A DNA stretch of 64,000 nt, taken from Camillea tinctor (lineage: Eukaryota; Ascomycota; Sordariomycetes; Xylariales; Xylariaceae). Positions 48,260 to 60,310 of this stretch are shown here, piece after piece. The notes beneath the pieces are model-generated. The model was not told the DNA's origin and searched no databases. It was given only the letters and a program-made list of their open reading frames with translations. Where the stretch lies: the NCBI GenBank assembly GCA_022578605.1, contig MU394075.1, forward strand, positions 62,001 through 126,000, read 5' to 3'. Position 1 is the first letter of the stretch. Every line of letters starts with the position of its first letter. Both the position numbers and the translations under genes were made by a program.

Positions 48260-49678
48260 CTAGACCTTGGTAGGCGTCAGTGGCATCCATCTAGTCCACT
48301 CTGCTGCGGAGCCGTCAAATTCGAACGGCGTGTCGTCGCCAGGGGCCGCAAGCTCTTCGTTAGGAAGATCGAGAATCCACTGCACGGTGTCTGTAGCGTT
48401 GGCGTTGGCGTTGGCGTTGGCGTTGGTGTTGGCGTTGGTGTTGGCGTTGGTGTTGGTGTTAGCAGTGGCGGTGGCAGGAGCATCACCACCGACATCATCA
48501 TCAGCGTCGGCATTCTCCTCCTCAAAAGGAGCAGGGCCCTCGTGGCCAAATGACCAATCCGGAATCTCCACGAACGTAACGGTCTCATCGGGACCGCTCC
48601 ACTGTTTTGGGTTGATCGGAACCAACTCCGGGGCCGTCTGTTTTTTTTTTTTTTTTCCTTGATTAGCGCATTCTTCTTGTCATAGAGTTGAGGGTGTTAT
48701 TCTACACGTACCTCACGACGGCGGGCGCCCCTACGTCGAGGCTTCCGGCCGCCTCTGGAACCTCCTCTTCCGAGGCTCGCAGCATGGTCGGTCTCACTGG
48801 TCTGGGGGGCGGGCGGGTTTGCAGGACCTGCTTTTTGGGTACCCTCGGCATCGCAGGCCACGACCGGCACCCACCTGGCCATTAACTCCAGGGCGAACCC
48901 TGGCCGATTTCTGAAGGAGATCTCTGCGCGAGGATCTCGAAATATCCGACTGATAGCCACCTCTGGGAGAGGTCGAGCAATCGTAGCCGGTAGCGTATCG
49001 ATGGTTCCCCAGGTCTGGCGTTGTGGGTAATCTGGATCACCGTTGGAAGATATAAAGTCGATAAGTTCGACTAGGGTCATATTTGCAAAATCAGCTTTCT
49101 TAAACATAAAAATGTTTAGGATTGGCTTAAGATAATGCTTCTTGAGGTTTGATGGCTTGTCATTCTTATTTAATGTTTGAGGCACTAATTTGGCAACCTG
49201 TCAGTCACCACACCAATTACACCTCACAATGCTACAGATCAAATAAGGAGATAAAACGTACTCAGCTTGTTGTTGAGAAATCGGAAAACCTTCCACTTGA
49301 AAACCTCCACAGCGCAGTTCTCGCACCCGACCTCGCGGCGGTCGACTTGAGCAGGTAATTAGTAATGATTCCATCGTTAGATCACTGAGGATAGTTTTGG
49401 AGAAAAAATAACCATAGCCAAAGCTTTCGCTAAAACTCGTAGTCAAGGTAAAGGACGTATGCTGGAGAAGAGTCACGTCGCTTTCCCCTCTATGGCTGCT
49501 AGACTATGGTAAAATTAGACAACTTTGGGAATTACTCACTGAGGTGTGTCACATGCTCAAGCAAGATTGGGTGATATCTTTCTTGAACGCCGGATTCACC
49601 CGCCTTATACCACAACTCCCACATTGCATCATCAAAGCAATTTACGGCACGAGGCCGCGGCGGAACTTCTGAAGACAT
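48260..49678 (-). CDS. Five-exon hypothetical protein with basic and Asn-Ala repeat tail
   Basis: Not recognised. Exons 49678-49553, 49503-49386, 49345-49262, 49184-48712 and 48637-48260 join with consistent phases to 392 residues. Intron 4 is very clear (GTACGT, GCTAATC, AACAG). Intron 3 (GTACGT..TTAG, CTGAC branch) and intron 1 (GTGACA..CATAG, 49 nt) are good. Intron 2 is short (40 nt) and needs an unusual AAG acceptor, so that join is weak. The N-terminal half includes CENCAVEVFKWKVFRFLNNKL and a smooth central region (MTLVELIDFISSNGDPDYPQ). Then come an RGGSRGGRKPRRRGARRR basic stretch, an acidic stretch (EEENADADDD) and an Asn-Ala/Asn-Thr repeat. RG-rich stretches often bind nucleic acid; this is only suggestive here. 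Divergent from the RidA-family gene at 51427. Confidence 0.5.
48397..48462 (-). repeat. In-frame hexanucleotide repeat (Asn-Ala/Asn-Thr)
   Basis: Eleven or so tandem GTTGGC/GTTGGT units lie inside the last exon of the hypothetical gene at 48260-49678 and encode a run of Asn-Ala and Asn-Thr pairs. The unit is a multiple of three, so length changes keep the frame; it is likely polymorphic between strains. Confidence 0.85.
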
Positions 49679-51426
49679 GGTCGATGCGCGGTGCTCCAAG
49701 GCTTTATCGTATCTGGTGGACTTTGCGGGTAGTGATCTTATTGACCAATGCTGAGTTGTTGACGAGAAGGTAGGTTTACTGAGAAGGGCAAATATCGATT
49801 CTGAGTGAATAGATCCTATTGTTAGCAAACTGAAGTGGTTTGGGGAGAGGTTCGGATAGGGGAGATGGAGAGAGGAGAATGGAGGCAAGATGATGATAAG
49901 GATGAAGATGAACTTAGTAAATTGAATATTCAAGAATTCGAAAACATACCTTTGGTAGGTCTCTGGTCTCTAAAATCAAATGCAAATATGAGTCTAGAGA
50001 GATGATTCTTTTCAGGGCTGTGTTCACAGTGAAGAAAAGAAAGGGAAGGAGGAGAAGGAAATCACACTGCAGAATGTGGAAAATGTGAACAGGAAGAAAA
50101 TTTTCTGCACACTGAGCAGGAATTTATTCATTGTACTAGCAAACTTCACAGAACCAAAGTGGTAAAGGGAAAGGTCTAAACAATTAAAGCGTCGCCTTCG
50201 AGCTACGGAAAGCTAATACAGCACGAGACTACGTGGAAAGTGGCTGGAAACCTATTACGGGAAGGTATTATCCAACGACGACAAGGTCCACGATGGTAGC
50301 CAAATGTTTGTGTAGTCGACTTCAACTAAGGATTCCCCTTCTCAGGTAGCTTGCTTAGTGGGAAGAGTCTACTGGGCCTCGAAGCCCAAGAATAAGTAGT
50401 ATATGCTTGAGTTACATATGTGTAAGTTTTATTGATCTACTCTGATATGTCTGAAACATTGTATTGCACTAGGAATACACATAAGTTGATAAACTGTACA
50501 GCATACTGATGTGAGTTAGGAACGGGCTTCTCAGGAGAGAATGCCTACTGTAAACTAGGTATAAAGGGACCATAGAGGTCCCGGAATTTGAGAGGAAACT
50601 TTCTCGTAATGGTTTTTAACCTAGCAGTAAGCGTTCTTGCTTTATATCTTCCTCATTGCCTTTCTCGCTTACATAATCCATACGAAGGTAGAATGCAGTT
50701 GTTGCAGTTGTGAAGAATTCGATCAAAGCCCGGGTGTTAGCCTTTGAACTATTTCGAGGGATATGGCTCTATCTCTCTAGCTAAAAGACCATATAGCATT
50801 AAGTGTTGAATAACATAGATCACAATGTCCCCATTACAAAGGAGTTCATATCAAAAATTATGTAGGAGTATGTCCTATTAGACACAACAATAATTATTGT
50901 ACTCCTTTAATACATGTAATAGGTATGTAATACGTACAATCCCTAACTCTGCCTGTAGCAAGACATGTCGTCACAGCTCTTTTTGCACCGCTAATTACTA
51001 CTTGGAACTATTCGTAAAACGAAAAATCGAATTTATGACTATGAATTGGAAACAAAAGATGATTTATAATAAATTACTCAACGTTTGTACATTACCCCTG
51101 AATTTACACTTGAGGAGATCGATCCACAAAAGTAGAGGGCATCATGAGCGGAGACCTCCGAATAACTTCGCTGTCAGTCGGCCTTGGCTGATCGGACCGA
51201 TCTAGGACCTCTGGGCACATAAAACTGGGTCTCCGGTCCCTGTGATAAGAAGGGCGCGGCACCTGAATCGGATGTAGCTCCGACCAGTTGTGTATAAAGC
51301 ATCATCAGTCTGCAATCCCGGAAACTCGGGTCTTTTACCTTACTAACTATAATCTCTTTCCTTTTAATCCTTTTCTTTCCTTTCTCCTATTTATTTTACA
51401 GTCCCGGGAACCAAAACTACTCAGAA
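49679..51426. other. Divergent intergenic region
   Basis: No supported gene. 49990-50360 has patchy frames with frequent stops, possibly an eroded element or gene. 50500-51000 is AT-rich. From about 51330 a C/T-rich stretch with TTTCTTTCC and a TTTACAG near 51400 looks like the leader of the RidA-family gene. Confidence 0.5.
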
Positions 51427-52020
51427 ATGGCATCCACCAAACAAGCCGTCCTGACTGACAAGGCTCCCGCGCCTCTCCCGCAGTTCTCTCAAGCTGTCAA
51501 ATACGGCGGCATGGTCTACTGCTCGGGTAACATCGGCAAGGCTCCGTCGGACCCAGAGCTTGCTAAGGGCGGCATCCAACCGCAGACTGTAAATACCCCT
51601 GGTCACTCATAATGCTAGCTCTTTGTTATATATATATATATTATATCTATATACGAGGAGCTAGTAACGGATGAATGGATGGACGTTAACAATGATACAG
51701 CGCCAAACGCTCAAGAACCTTTCGGCCGTGCTCGAGGCTGCTGGTAGCAGCCTGAACAACATAGTCAAGGTTAACATATTCCTGACGACTATGGATAACT
51801 TTGCCGCTGTGAACGAAGTATACGACGAGTTCTTCGGAAGCGTGAACCCGAAGCCGGTGAGTGCTTATATACCTAGTTTTGGTGTTTGATTTATCCACGA
51901 GCTCGGTTATCCTAACAAAATACATAGTGCCGGACTTGTGTGGCCGTCTACCAGTTGCCTATGGGTGCTCTGGTAGAGATCGAGTGCACTGCATTTTCGG
52001 ATTCGGGGTCTAGGCTGTAA
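51427..52020 (+). CDS. RidA/YjgF/Mmf1-family reactive-intermediate deaminase
   Basis: Three exons (51427-51588, 51701-51856, 51928-52020) give 136 residues, the usual size. RidA proteins hydrolyse the reactive enamine/imine made by PLP-dependent dehydratases such as threonine deaminase. Family marks are APLPQFSQAVKYGGMVYCSGNIG at the start, KNLSAVLEAAGSSLNNIVKVNIFLTTMDNF, and the active-site block with Arg108 in CRTCVAVYQLPMGALVEIECTA. There is no clear mitochondrial presequence, so a cytosolic (Hmf1-like) form is more likely than the mitochondrial one. The introns are 112 and 71 nt. Confidence 0.95.
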
Positions 52021-52763
52021 AAAAGGGGTAACATAGGAGGTAGAGGAGAACAAAAATCTGAGCGAAGACCAAACAAGAAATGAATGTATGAGTAAAACGA
52101 ACTTAGCATTTCCAAGGCGTATAAAATCAGCTTATATGCATTTTATATTTGAGATGTCTTTGCGATATACTTCTATGAAGAAGGTGGAAAAGGATTCATA
52201 GATATATACCTACCTCCTATCTTGTAACTTATGTGATTATTTTAAAAGGGGTAACTTACATCGGTACCTAGGTACTAGGTAGTATTCTGGCTGTATGGTA
52301 ATGTACTACTATAGTCGGTTATATGCCTAACCCCGATAAATCCCGACCCACAGATTATCGCGGGGTAAAGAAGAGAAAGAAGCTCACAGACCCCTGAAAG
52401 GAAAAAAAAGAACCGAACCAATACGAGAAAAGCGAATTACCTGACGTCGTTGATCACCACCGATTTTAACTTTTTGACTTTTTGACTTTTTAAGCTAAGG
52501 TCTAGCTTAACTTTCTTCTTTTTCTTTCCTGTCTTGTTTCTTTTTCTTCTTCTTTTTACTTTTCCCATTTGATGGAGAACCTTAAGCTTTAATTCTTCGT
52601 GTCTCAACTATACTCGGGCAGCTATACCTATTAACTAGGTAGGACTGACTATCTTCGACAGCCATTGGACCTCAAATCGAGAAGAAGAGGAAGAAAAAAC
52701 AAAACACAACATCGAATATAAAAAGACAAAATTATAATATCAACTCATACATCTCCGATATTC
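52021..52763. other. Intergenic DNA before the LETM1-like gene
   Basis: AT-rich, no gene seen. TACCTAGGTA is at 52265. From 52500 it is T/C-rich then A-rich, consistent with promoter and leader. Confidence 0.6.
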
Positions 52764-53777
52764 ATGAGCTTCACCACCACCGCCGGACTGCGCATCTTGC
52801 GCGTCCGAGTTCCATTTTCCTCCTCTAGCCATGGCTTCGCTTCTCCCCTCTATCATCCCATCCTCTTTGCTCGCGCAGCATCTTCCTCCACCGCGACGGC
52901 CACAGCAACAGCAGCATCACCAGTGGCAAGATCAACAACAACAACCGAACCCAAGCCCCCATCTCTCAAACCCACCACAACAACCTACTCCCCGCTCCTC
53001 AACCCCCCCTCCTCGACCCGCCCCCCACCCCTCGACCTCCCCACCCGCGACCCCTCCACCTCGTACATAAGCTACCTCTACCACCTGGGCAAAGCCTACA
53101 CGTCGTTCTACAAGAGCGGCTTCAAAGCGGTCTTCACCAACCGGCGGCTGCTCAACTCCTCCCCGTCCCCGACCCGCGCCCACATCCTGCTGCACCAGCG
53201 CGTGCGCCACGACCTCTCGCGGGTGCCTCTATTCGGGCTGCTGGTGCTGGTGTGCGGGGAGCTGACGCCGTTCATCGTGCTGCTGCTGCCGCAGCTGACG
53301 CCGTACACGTGCCGGATCCCGTCGCAGGTCGCCGTGCTGCGGCGGACGGCGCGGGCGCGGCGCGCGCGCGCGCAGCGGTACGCGCGCCGCCTGGTGGACA
53401 ACTACGGGGTCGAGCGGGCGGCGCAGCACAGCGCCGTGGACGGGCACGTGTGCCGGGTGCTGGGGCTGAGCAGCGGGCTCTGGGACCGGGTGCGCAGCGA
53501 CGGGCCGTTTGCGGGGGCGCGGGCGCGCGGCGCGGTGGGGCGGCTGGTCCGGGACGATCGCATGATACGCGAGGGCGGGGGGGTGGCGGGGCTGGAGGAC
53601 GCGGAGGTGGTGTGGGCGTGCGAGGAGAGGGGGATGGATGTCGGGGATCGGCAGGAGCAGGAGGGGGGGACGATTGGGGAGCTGAGGGCGAAGCTGGGGG
53701 AGTGGGTGGGGAGCACGGAGGGGTTGGAAGGGGAGGCGGCGGAGGAGAAGGTTAGGAGGATGTTGTTGCTGGGGTAG
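52764..53777 (+). CDS. LETM1-like mitochondrial inner-membrane protein
   Basis: An intronless gene of 337 residues. The first 60 residues are rich in Ser, Ala and Arg with almost no acids, as in mitochondrial import signals. Residues 100-190 match the start of the LETM1 domain: YHLGKAYTSFYKSGFKAVFTNRRLL, then RVRHDLSRVPLFGLLVLVCGELTPF and a hydrophobic span (about 154-180) ending before RIPSQV. LETM1 proteins act in K+/H+ (or Ca2+/H+) exchange and bind mitochondrial ribosomes. This protein is much shorter than canonical LETM1 (500-700 residues) and fits the short LETM1-RBD group of fungi. The C-terminal half is rich in Arg, Ala, Gly and Glu. GC content is very high and third positions shift from C to G after about 53.25 kb. 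The start at 52764 gives the import signal. Confidence 0.85.
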   Translation: MSFTTTAGLRILRVRVPFSSSSHGFASPLYHPILFARAASSSTATATATAASPVARSTTTTEPKPPSLKPTTTTYSPLLNPPSSTRPPPLDLPTRDPSTSYISYLYHLGKAYTSFYKSGFKAVFTNRRLLNSSPSPTRAHILLHQRVRHDLSRVPLFGLLVLVCGELTPFIVLLLPQLTPYTCRIPSQVAVLRRTARARRARAQRYARRLVDNYGVERAAQHSAVDGHVCRVLGLSSGLWDRVRSDGPFAGARARGAVGRLVRDDRMIREGGGVAGLEDAEVVWACEERGMDVGDRQEQEGGTIGELRAKLGEWVGSTEGLEGEAAEEKVRRMLLLG

Positions 53778-54771
53778 GGTGGGTGGATATATGATCTAGA
53801 GAGAGTAAGAGAGAGAGAAAAAGAAGAGGAAAAAGGGGGGATATAGAAGTAAGGGGTAATTACCTGAGGACCTGTACATAGATATATGCACACTGGTTCG
53901 AAAGAGAAATTGAAGACAAGAAGGCAGTGTAAAAGAAAGAAAGATCTCAAAGAATGGGGATAGGAGCATAGAAAAAAACAAAGATCACGATGATGGATTG
54001 CAAATTTGTACGAGGTACTTCTAGAGAGAGAAGAAAAGAGGGAAAGAAAAAAAGCAATATGTATGTATGCTATGTAGCATTGTGTGTTTATAAGAAAGCC
54101 AATTCCACCCACCTATCCATCCATCTATTTGCCTATCTATTAAGTGACTATCACTGAACTCGAGCTTTTCGTTGTATAAAGTAACTCTCATCATATACGC
54201 TGCTCTTCCTGCCTGCTAGAAAAAAACGTAATAAGGGGTAAATACATCATATACAAGTCCCCTCACCACCCAAAGATATATGTTCACCTAGCCAAGCCAC
54301 CTTATAACCCTATTTCAGCACTGTCTATCAAAGGTAGCTCCATCATCAGCATCATCACCGCCACAAAACCCATTACCTCCAGATCAACCCTCTATCCACA
54401 TAACCCAAACAGCATAGCCTATAAACCAGGCACCGCTAGGTAGTAGTTTTCACAAGAAAAGTAATTTCTTTCTTTTATCAAAGTAACCCTCATCTGCTCC
54501 AACCGGGAGGAGAGTGATACGTCCAGCCTACATACAACAACGAAAGCAAAGCCAAGAATAATCTCTTTTCTTCTTTCTTTTATGTAAACCTTCCCTTTTT
54601 TGTTCACGTTGATATACCATATCATTCATACCAATGATATCGAGAAACGCCCGATCCATGCCATGCAAAGTTCCTATGTTCCAAACCCTATTGTATCCCT
54701 CCAATCACAACCAAGATGATACTCTCTCATACCATGTCTCGTTTCTTTCGTGTACAGCCTAGAATTATGGC
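53778..54771. other. Convergent intergenic region
   Basis: 3'-untranslated DNA of the LETM1-like gene (plus) and the Nab3-like gene (minus). It holds GAGA and GAAA repeats (53800-53840, 54020-54055). No gene is seen; the minus-strand frame at 53402-54112 runs mainly through the neighbouring GC-rich gene and purine tracts. Confidence 0.6.
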
Positions 54772-57522
54772 CTACTGCCTGTATCTAGATAGCTGTGCCA
54801 TTATGTTCTCGACGTGCTGTGCCGAGTTACCACCGCTTGGCGGTAGAGGTGCATAGGGCATGCCGTGTTGGGGAGGGGGTGGGCCGGCTTGGGGATTATG
54901 TCCAGCACCTCCAAATCCAGCTAGGATGGCATTCATGTCCACTGGGGGGCCACCAGTGGGCGGCATAGGTTGTCCGGGTACTTGGCGAGCACCTGGTTGA
55001 CCCTGAAGGGATCCCAGAATCTTCTGCAGGGTGACGCTGTCTAGCGACCCAGCTGCAGAGCCTGGGCCAGTAGCGGGGTTAGCATAGGGCTGATTGGCAT
55101 ACGAGGGAGGCATGTACGGCTGTTGCGGGGCCGGTGGGTATTGCTGGACGGGTGGGAAATGCCCATTGCCATAGGGCGATTGTAGTTGGGCTTGCGATTT
55201 GGCGCGGACAACCAGTTGGGCGGCGACATGCGGATCAAGATCCTGATACTGATCATATCGAACATTGTTGTGTCCGGCAGAACGATCAAATAATTGAAGT
55301 GATAATTTGCCATACTGCTGGGCACGAAAATCGAGCTCGACGACAGCATGAACACCCTCCATCACTTGACGCTGGATTACGGCATCGCGAGGAAATTGCG
55401 GGTTCAGGAACATAACATGAACCTTCAGGCCTGACCCGACGAAGGCTCGCTCGGCCCAGCCAACAAAATCGCGCTCCACGTCTTGCAACAGCAAGAACTG
55501 AACGTCGGGAATCTCACCCCCGTAGCGACGAGGCATATCAAGATCTGATTCGGATCGTTGTCGGCGGTACGGGCTGGGGCTGCGACGTCGGTAGGGATCG
55601 GAGCCACGTCCACCATAGCTAGGAGACCGCGAACGTCCTCGGCTGCCACTGAAGCTCCCATCATAGTAGCTACGGCTTCGAGAGCTGTCGTACGAATTCT
55701 GCTGGCGGTGGCTGCCACGTCTTGGTGGCGAAGGTTGCCGGCTAGGACGGTAATCGTCTCTGCGACCTCGGCCACCATCATGTCGGTCGCTATCCCGTTT
55801 ACCCCGGTTACCTCGTTTGTCGCTATCGCTGTCTTTCTTCTGAGTGCGCGAGAATTCAAGATCTGCCACGGCTGATTAGCGGCTAAGGGGGCGTTAACTA
55901 CAATAAGAGAAAATACTAACGAATCTTGCGGCCGCGGATCTCAATCCCCTGCAGATGGTCCATAGCGGCCTGACCCTCGACAACGGTGTGGTACTGGACA
56001 AAACCATAGGCCTGTTTCAGGGAAATCTGCGCCAAGCGACCGAACTTGGAAAAGATATCGAACACTTCCTTCTTGGACACGCGCTCGCTCGACAGGTTTC
56101 CTAGGGTTATTGGTTAGGCAAATGCTAAGGGGTGTCCCGGGTCATGCTGAACCTACCGATGAAAAGTCTGGACCCTTCGGGGAACCTATCCCATTTGGCC
56201 TCAGACACATATCTCCGTTCCTCTTGGAGGAAGTTTTCCCAGCGTTGCTGCTGGGAATCTAAAGCCTGCGCATGGCCACCTGCAAGAGCAGCATAAGCAG
56301 CATCATACTGAGGCATGGACATGGCATGATTGGGCATAGCACTGATGGGAGGCGGAGGGTTAGTTGGGAGATTCGCACTAGCGCTAGCTACTGTTCCGGG
56401 GGCGCCACCAGCCGGATAGGTGCCCGGAGCGGGAGGAATGGCAGGAGGCATTGGCATGGCACTAGGATGAGGAACGCCCGGCTGGTAGGTGGCAACGTCT
56501 TCAGAGCGGGTGTACGATGGGGGAGCTGGCTGCGGCATGGGAGGTCTAGGGGGGAGCGATGAGCTCTGGGTAGTGGTAGTAGCAGCAGTAACGGCAGCAG
56601 TAGTAGCAGCGGCAGCAGTAGCAGTAGCAGCAGCAGCAGTAGTGCTGGTAACAATGGTATTGGTAGGGTTAGGGAAGTTGGCAGCATTCTGAGACGTGGC
56701 GTTCTGGTTGGCATCGGCCGCAGCAGCTCTGGCGGTGATGTTGTCGACCAAGGCTTGGATGTCAATGGCATCATCATTGCTAGCACTGGAATTCTGGTCA
56801 CTCGTGGCGGGTTGCGCGTCTGCAGATGGTTGAGGCGGTTGGGGTTCGTGAATATTATACGAGCCAACCTGTTCCTCTTCCTGTGGCTTCTGTACTTGTG
56901 TTTGCACCTGTTGGGTTGTGTTTGGGCTCGCATCTGGAGAAGGTTCTGGTGCAAGCTGATGAGGGCTGGTGGAATGAAGATCATGGACAGGAACAGCCAC
57001 TTCAGTGTGATTTGTCAAGGATGCAGCGGAGGTATCATAACTAAGAGTGGATTCGTTGTTCGTTTTGGATACATCTTGGTGTGCCTCAATACTTGCTTCT
57101 TGATGTAAGTCGGAAGCACGCGTTTCTTCTCCTCCAGCTGGCTTGGCCGGGCTTGCTTCTTCTTCTTCTGCTTCTGCTTCTTCTTTTTCAGCTTCTCCCC
57201 CTTGGCCTTGATTCTCATGGCTGCTGAGGTTTCCGGGGTGGCCGGGGCTGGTATCCAGGCCAGCATCACGTGTGCTAGTACTGATGTCGATGGTGGGCAT
57301 GTCACTTCGGGCGCTGGCTGGATCGAGATATTGATATTCTGCAGGTGGCACAGCGACGGGCGCTGGGGCGACTTGATATTCGCCGGCCAGCGTCATGGTG
57401 CAGATGGTATCGGCCTGTTGCTGCAGAGTGGGCACTATTATGGGGGATGAGGGATGGAGCGGTGCCGGGCAGATGGGGGTCAAGTCGGCAGTAGCCAGAA
57501 CCTCGGGATACTTGTTTGTCAT
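54772..57522 (-). CDS. nab3: Nab3-like RNA-binding protein with RRM
   Basis: Three exons (57522-56157, 56100-55921, 55862-54772) join in phase to 878 residues. Nab3 works with Nrd1 and Sen1 to end non-coding transcription in yeast. The first 440 residues are low complexity: acidic Glu/Ala patches, then Ala/Thr and Pro runs. One RRM spans about 451-524 (SRLFIGNLSSERVSKKEVFDIF, then AYGFVQYHT); its start is split by the first intron. An SR/RG-rich segment (about 525-630) follows. Then comes a folded domain (about 634-740, PDVQFLLLQDVERDFVGWAE), similar to the anticodon-binding-like fold of the NCOA5/Nab3 group, and a Pro/Gln/Gly-rich tail. Whether the full Nrd1-Nab3-Sen1 pathway works in this fungus is not shown by the sequence; the symbol is by family. 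Confidence 0.85.
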
Positions 57523-59562
57523 TCAGTTCAAGATGACGGTGGTTACTGTGGGTTGATATTAATTAGATGGACATGGGACAGAGATGAGAGGTAGTGAGAA
57601 TCCAAGAGAAGTACCCAATGGGTCTGGTCTATATATAGGATTGATGTCTGCTTTTTATGTCTTCTCTCTCTCTCTCTCTCTCTCTCTTCCTCTCCTTTTT
57701 TTTTCTTGCTTCTCTTTTGGTACTCTCTAGATGTTTGGGGGATACTGGGGAGAATGGACCAGGGGGGGAAGAAGAAGGAGGGGAGTAGCGGGGTTGAGTT
57801 GAGGTTGCAGCCAAATCTCGTCTCGTCAGGCTGATTTAGATTAGTTTCAATATCCAGGGAGGGGTGAAAGTGGGAGGAAACAAGAGTTGGTTTGTGGCTG
57901 CGATTAAGTTTGCTGAAGTTTTCTCTCCCTCTCTCTCTTCTTCTTCGTATTCTTCTTTTCTCTCTGTATGACTGGTGAGATTTTATGTGTATGAGTATGA
58001 TGAGTGCGAGAGAGTAAAAGAGAGTAAAAGAGAAGGTTCGCAAATAGTGTGGCGGTAGTGGGTGAAAGTGAGACACACACACAAAGATGTAGCGCGGGAA
58101 TGATCAAGTTATCGTAACAGTTCAACTATTTTTTTCTTGTCGCGAGATATCTGGAAGTAGTCTCAAGGCGGGAGGGAAATAGGCCAAGTTTATATCAATC
58201 AAGTCTGGATTGTCAATGTTGCTAACGATGGGAAGCTACAACAGGATATGGGGATGAGGACGGTAGGAGTAGACGATCGATGCGAAAGGGGAAAGATGAC
58301 GAGCATGAGGGCAAAAGGTAAAAGTAAAGGTAAAGGTAATTCAGTAAGTGATGGAAAGGTAGAAAGGTGTTCTTGCTCTTGTTCTTGATCTATTGACACA
58401 ACACCCATTCAGGTGTAGTAGAACCAATCAGACAGAAATAGTGAGCGTGGGGGGAAAAGGGAAAGAAAAAAAAAGAAAGAAAAATGTCGTTGTCGTCAAA
58501 CTAGAATTGGTTGGTTGGTTGGAACTTGTTTGGTTTGGTTTGGTTTGGTATAATGGCGACCGAGGGTAAGAAACAAGGCAAAATGGACAATACCAAACTG
58601 GGTCAGACCAGAAGAAGAAAAGGCAATGCGAAGGAAAACTTTGCTCTTTTTTCTTTTCTTTTTTTCTTTTCTTTGCAAACGGGACAAGGCTGTACTGTAA
58701 AGTGTGTATGTGTATGTGTGTGTGTGTGTGTGTAAGTAGACGGTGTGGAATCTAGAGAGGAAAATTTCTAGAAAGGAATTGTCCTGTAGAATGGACGGAA
58801 ACAGAATGATGGACGGATGGCGGAAGGACGGGGAGGAAGAAACGGAAATGGATCAAATCCGATTGTTGTATCGATAAAAGAAAAAAAAAGGTTCAATCAA
58901 TGGCTGATAAGGTACGCCATAATATGTAAAGTACTTACACAGCTTTGCACTGAACTTGCCTTGTTTTTTTGCCTTGCGGCGCAACAGTTCTACCTATGTG
59001 TGTGTAGGTAAGCACATACCTATGGACATTACTATGTAGATAACACTAACACTACTGTACATACATACATATAACATACATAACCTAACCAGTAGTGTAG
59101 TGTAGTGTGCAGTGCACTACCTGCCTAAAGGTTAATACAGGAGTGGACCACCAAATCAGCCCTAAATCATTTGTGGCTAGCTTCCATGTGCTAGTTGATC
59201 CGTGCACAACAGGTACCGTAGCTGCGTACCTTAGCCTTACCGAAGATTTCTACCGAAGGTTTCCACATTACCTAACTACCGGGATATGCCTATACCAAAA
59301 TAACCATATCCCGATAGTTGCATGTATCTGGGCTAGGTATAACAACTTTCCGTCTTATGGTCTAATCCATCTAATATTACGAAAACGAGAATTCATTCAT
59401 TTATTACATACTATGTAGTATCTCTTCAGCACTGAGGTTAAGCCACACAGCATTACTCCGTACTTAGTCCTAGTACAACAACAATACCTGCGAAAGGGAA
59501 AAAAGGAAAGGGAAGAATAAAAGAAAAAGAAAAGAAGAAGAAGAAGAATAAGAAGAATCACC
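57523..59562. promoter_or_regulatory. Divergent promoter region of the Nab3-like and ICT1-like genes
   Basis: This 2-kb gap separates two start codons that point away from each other. It is rich in simple repeats: a CT run at about 57661-57687, TGGTTGG/TTTGG repeats near 58507-58548 and a GT run at about 58703-58733. Frames found here on either strand pass through these repeats and are not credible genes. The purine-rich stretch before 59563 is the ICT1-like leader. Confidence 0.6.
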
Positions 59563-60310
59563 ATGCTACCAATTCTTTCCAGGGCACGTTTAGCACCCTT
59601 TTCTTCCCTCCCTTTCTCTTCTCCATCGTCAGGTCTAGGCACATCTCTAGTGCAGCTCAGAAATGTCCGATATCAGGCATTTGACGCCGACCTGGATCCA
59701 GACGATCTTGCAGAGGCCCGCAACTGGTATGCATCATTTACGGAAAACAGCATCCCCAAGGGCCACACGAGCTACTCCCGATCTAGCGGGCCCGGGGGTC
59801 AATACGTAAACAAGTCGGTACCCATTTCTATTATGACACATTGTATTGACCTTGTGGGAAAAAAGGGTTGTTTCGGTTGACAGGCAATAGAACTGAGAGC
59901 AAAGCGACGACCGTGTGGACTATTGATGAGTTGTCAAACGGTCTCCCCAAGCTTCTGAGGTCTGTGTTGAGGACGTCCAGGTACTACGCCAAGGGGAATG
60001 ACTCGATCATCATCCAGGCCCAGACGCAGCGGAGCCGGTCCGCAAACACGGATGAGAACCACCGGAAGTTGGCTGAAGAGCTGCAGTTGATGTACCGAGA
60101 GCATGTTCCCGCCGCGACCAGCAGCGACAAACGCAAGAAGCACGAAGAGATGTACGTTTTGGTTTATATAAGTCCTCCCTCGTGTTCCTCATTCACATAT
60201 CTACGTCTAAAACTGAGAGCAGAGAAAAATCATTCAACGAAGGCAGACTCAAGGCAAAGAAGTACCACAGCTTCAAGAAGGCATCCCGCAAAGGAGCATT
60301 TCTCGATTAG
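59563..60310 (+). CDS. ICT1/Pth4-like mitochondrial peptidyl-tRNA hydrolase (GGQ release factor)
   Basis: Three exons (59563-59813, 59891-60151, 60247-60310) give 191 residues. The protein belongs to the codon-independent class-I release-factor domain family, which frees peptides from stalled mitochondrial ribosomes. The GGQ motif is at residues 78-80 in SSGPGGQYVNK, followed by TESKATTVW after the first intron. A basic end (KRKKHEE..LKAKKYHSFKKASRKGAFLD) matches the ribosome-binding tail of the family. The first 35 residues are rich in Ser, Leu and Arg, as in a mitochondrial presequence. Intron 1 splits the conserved NKT triplet (GTCGGT donor, CAATAG acceptor) and intron 2 has a GTACGT donor. 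The exact acceptor of intron 2 is the least certain point. Confidence 0.92.

Noticed and set aside
47238..49678. The idea that the two unknown genes form a mating-type locus.
   Set aside because: No HMG box or alpha box is visible, and the usual neighbours (SLA2, APN2) are not in the window.
53402..54112. A 236-codon minus-strand frame.
   Set aside because: It is antisense to the GC-rich LETM1-like gene and then runs through purine-rich 3' sequence.
57543..58125. Frames on the minus strand upstream of the Nab3-like gene.
   Set aside because: They pass through CT and GAGA microsatellites in the leader region; chance frames.
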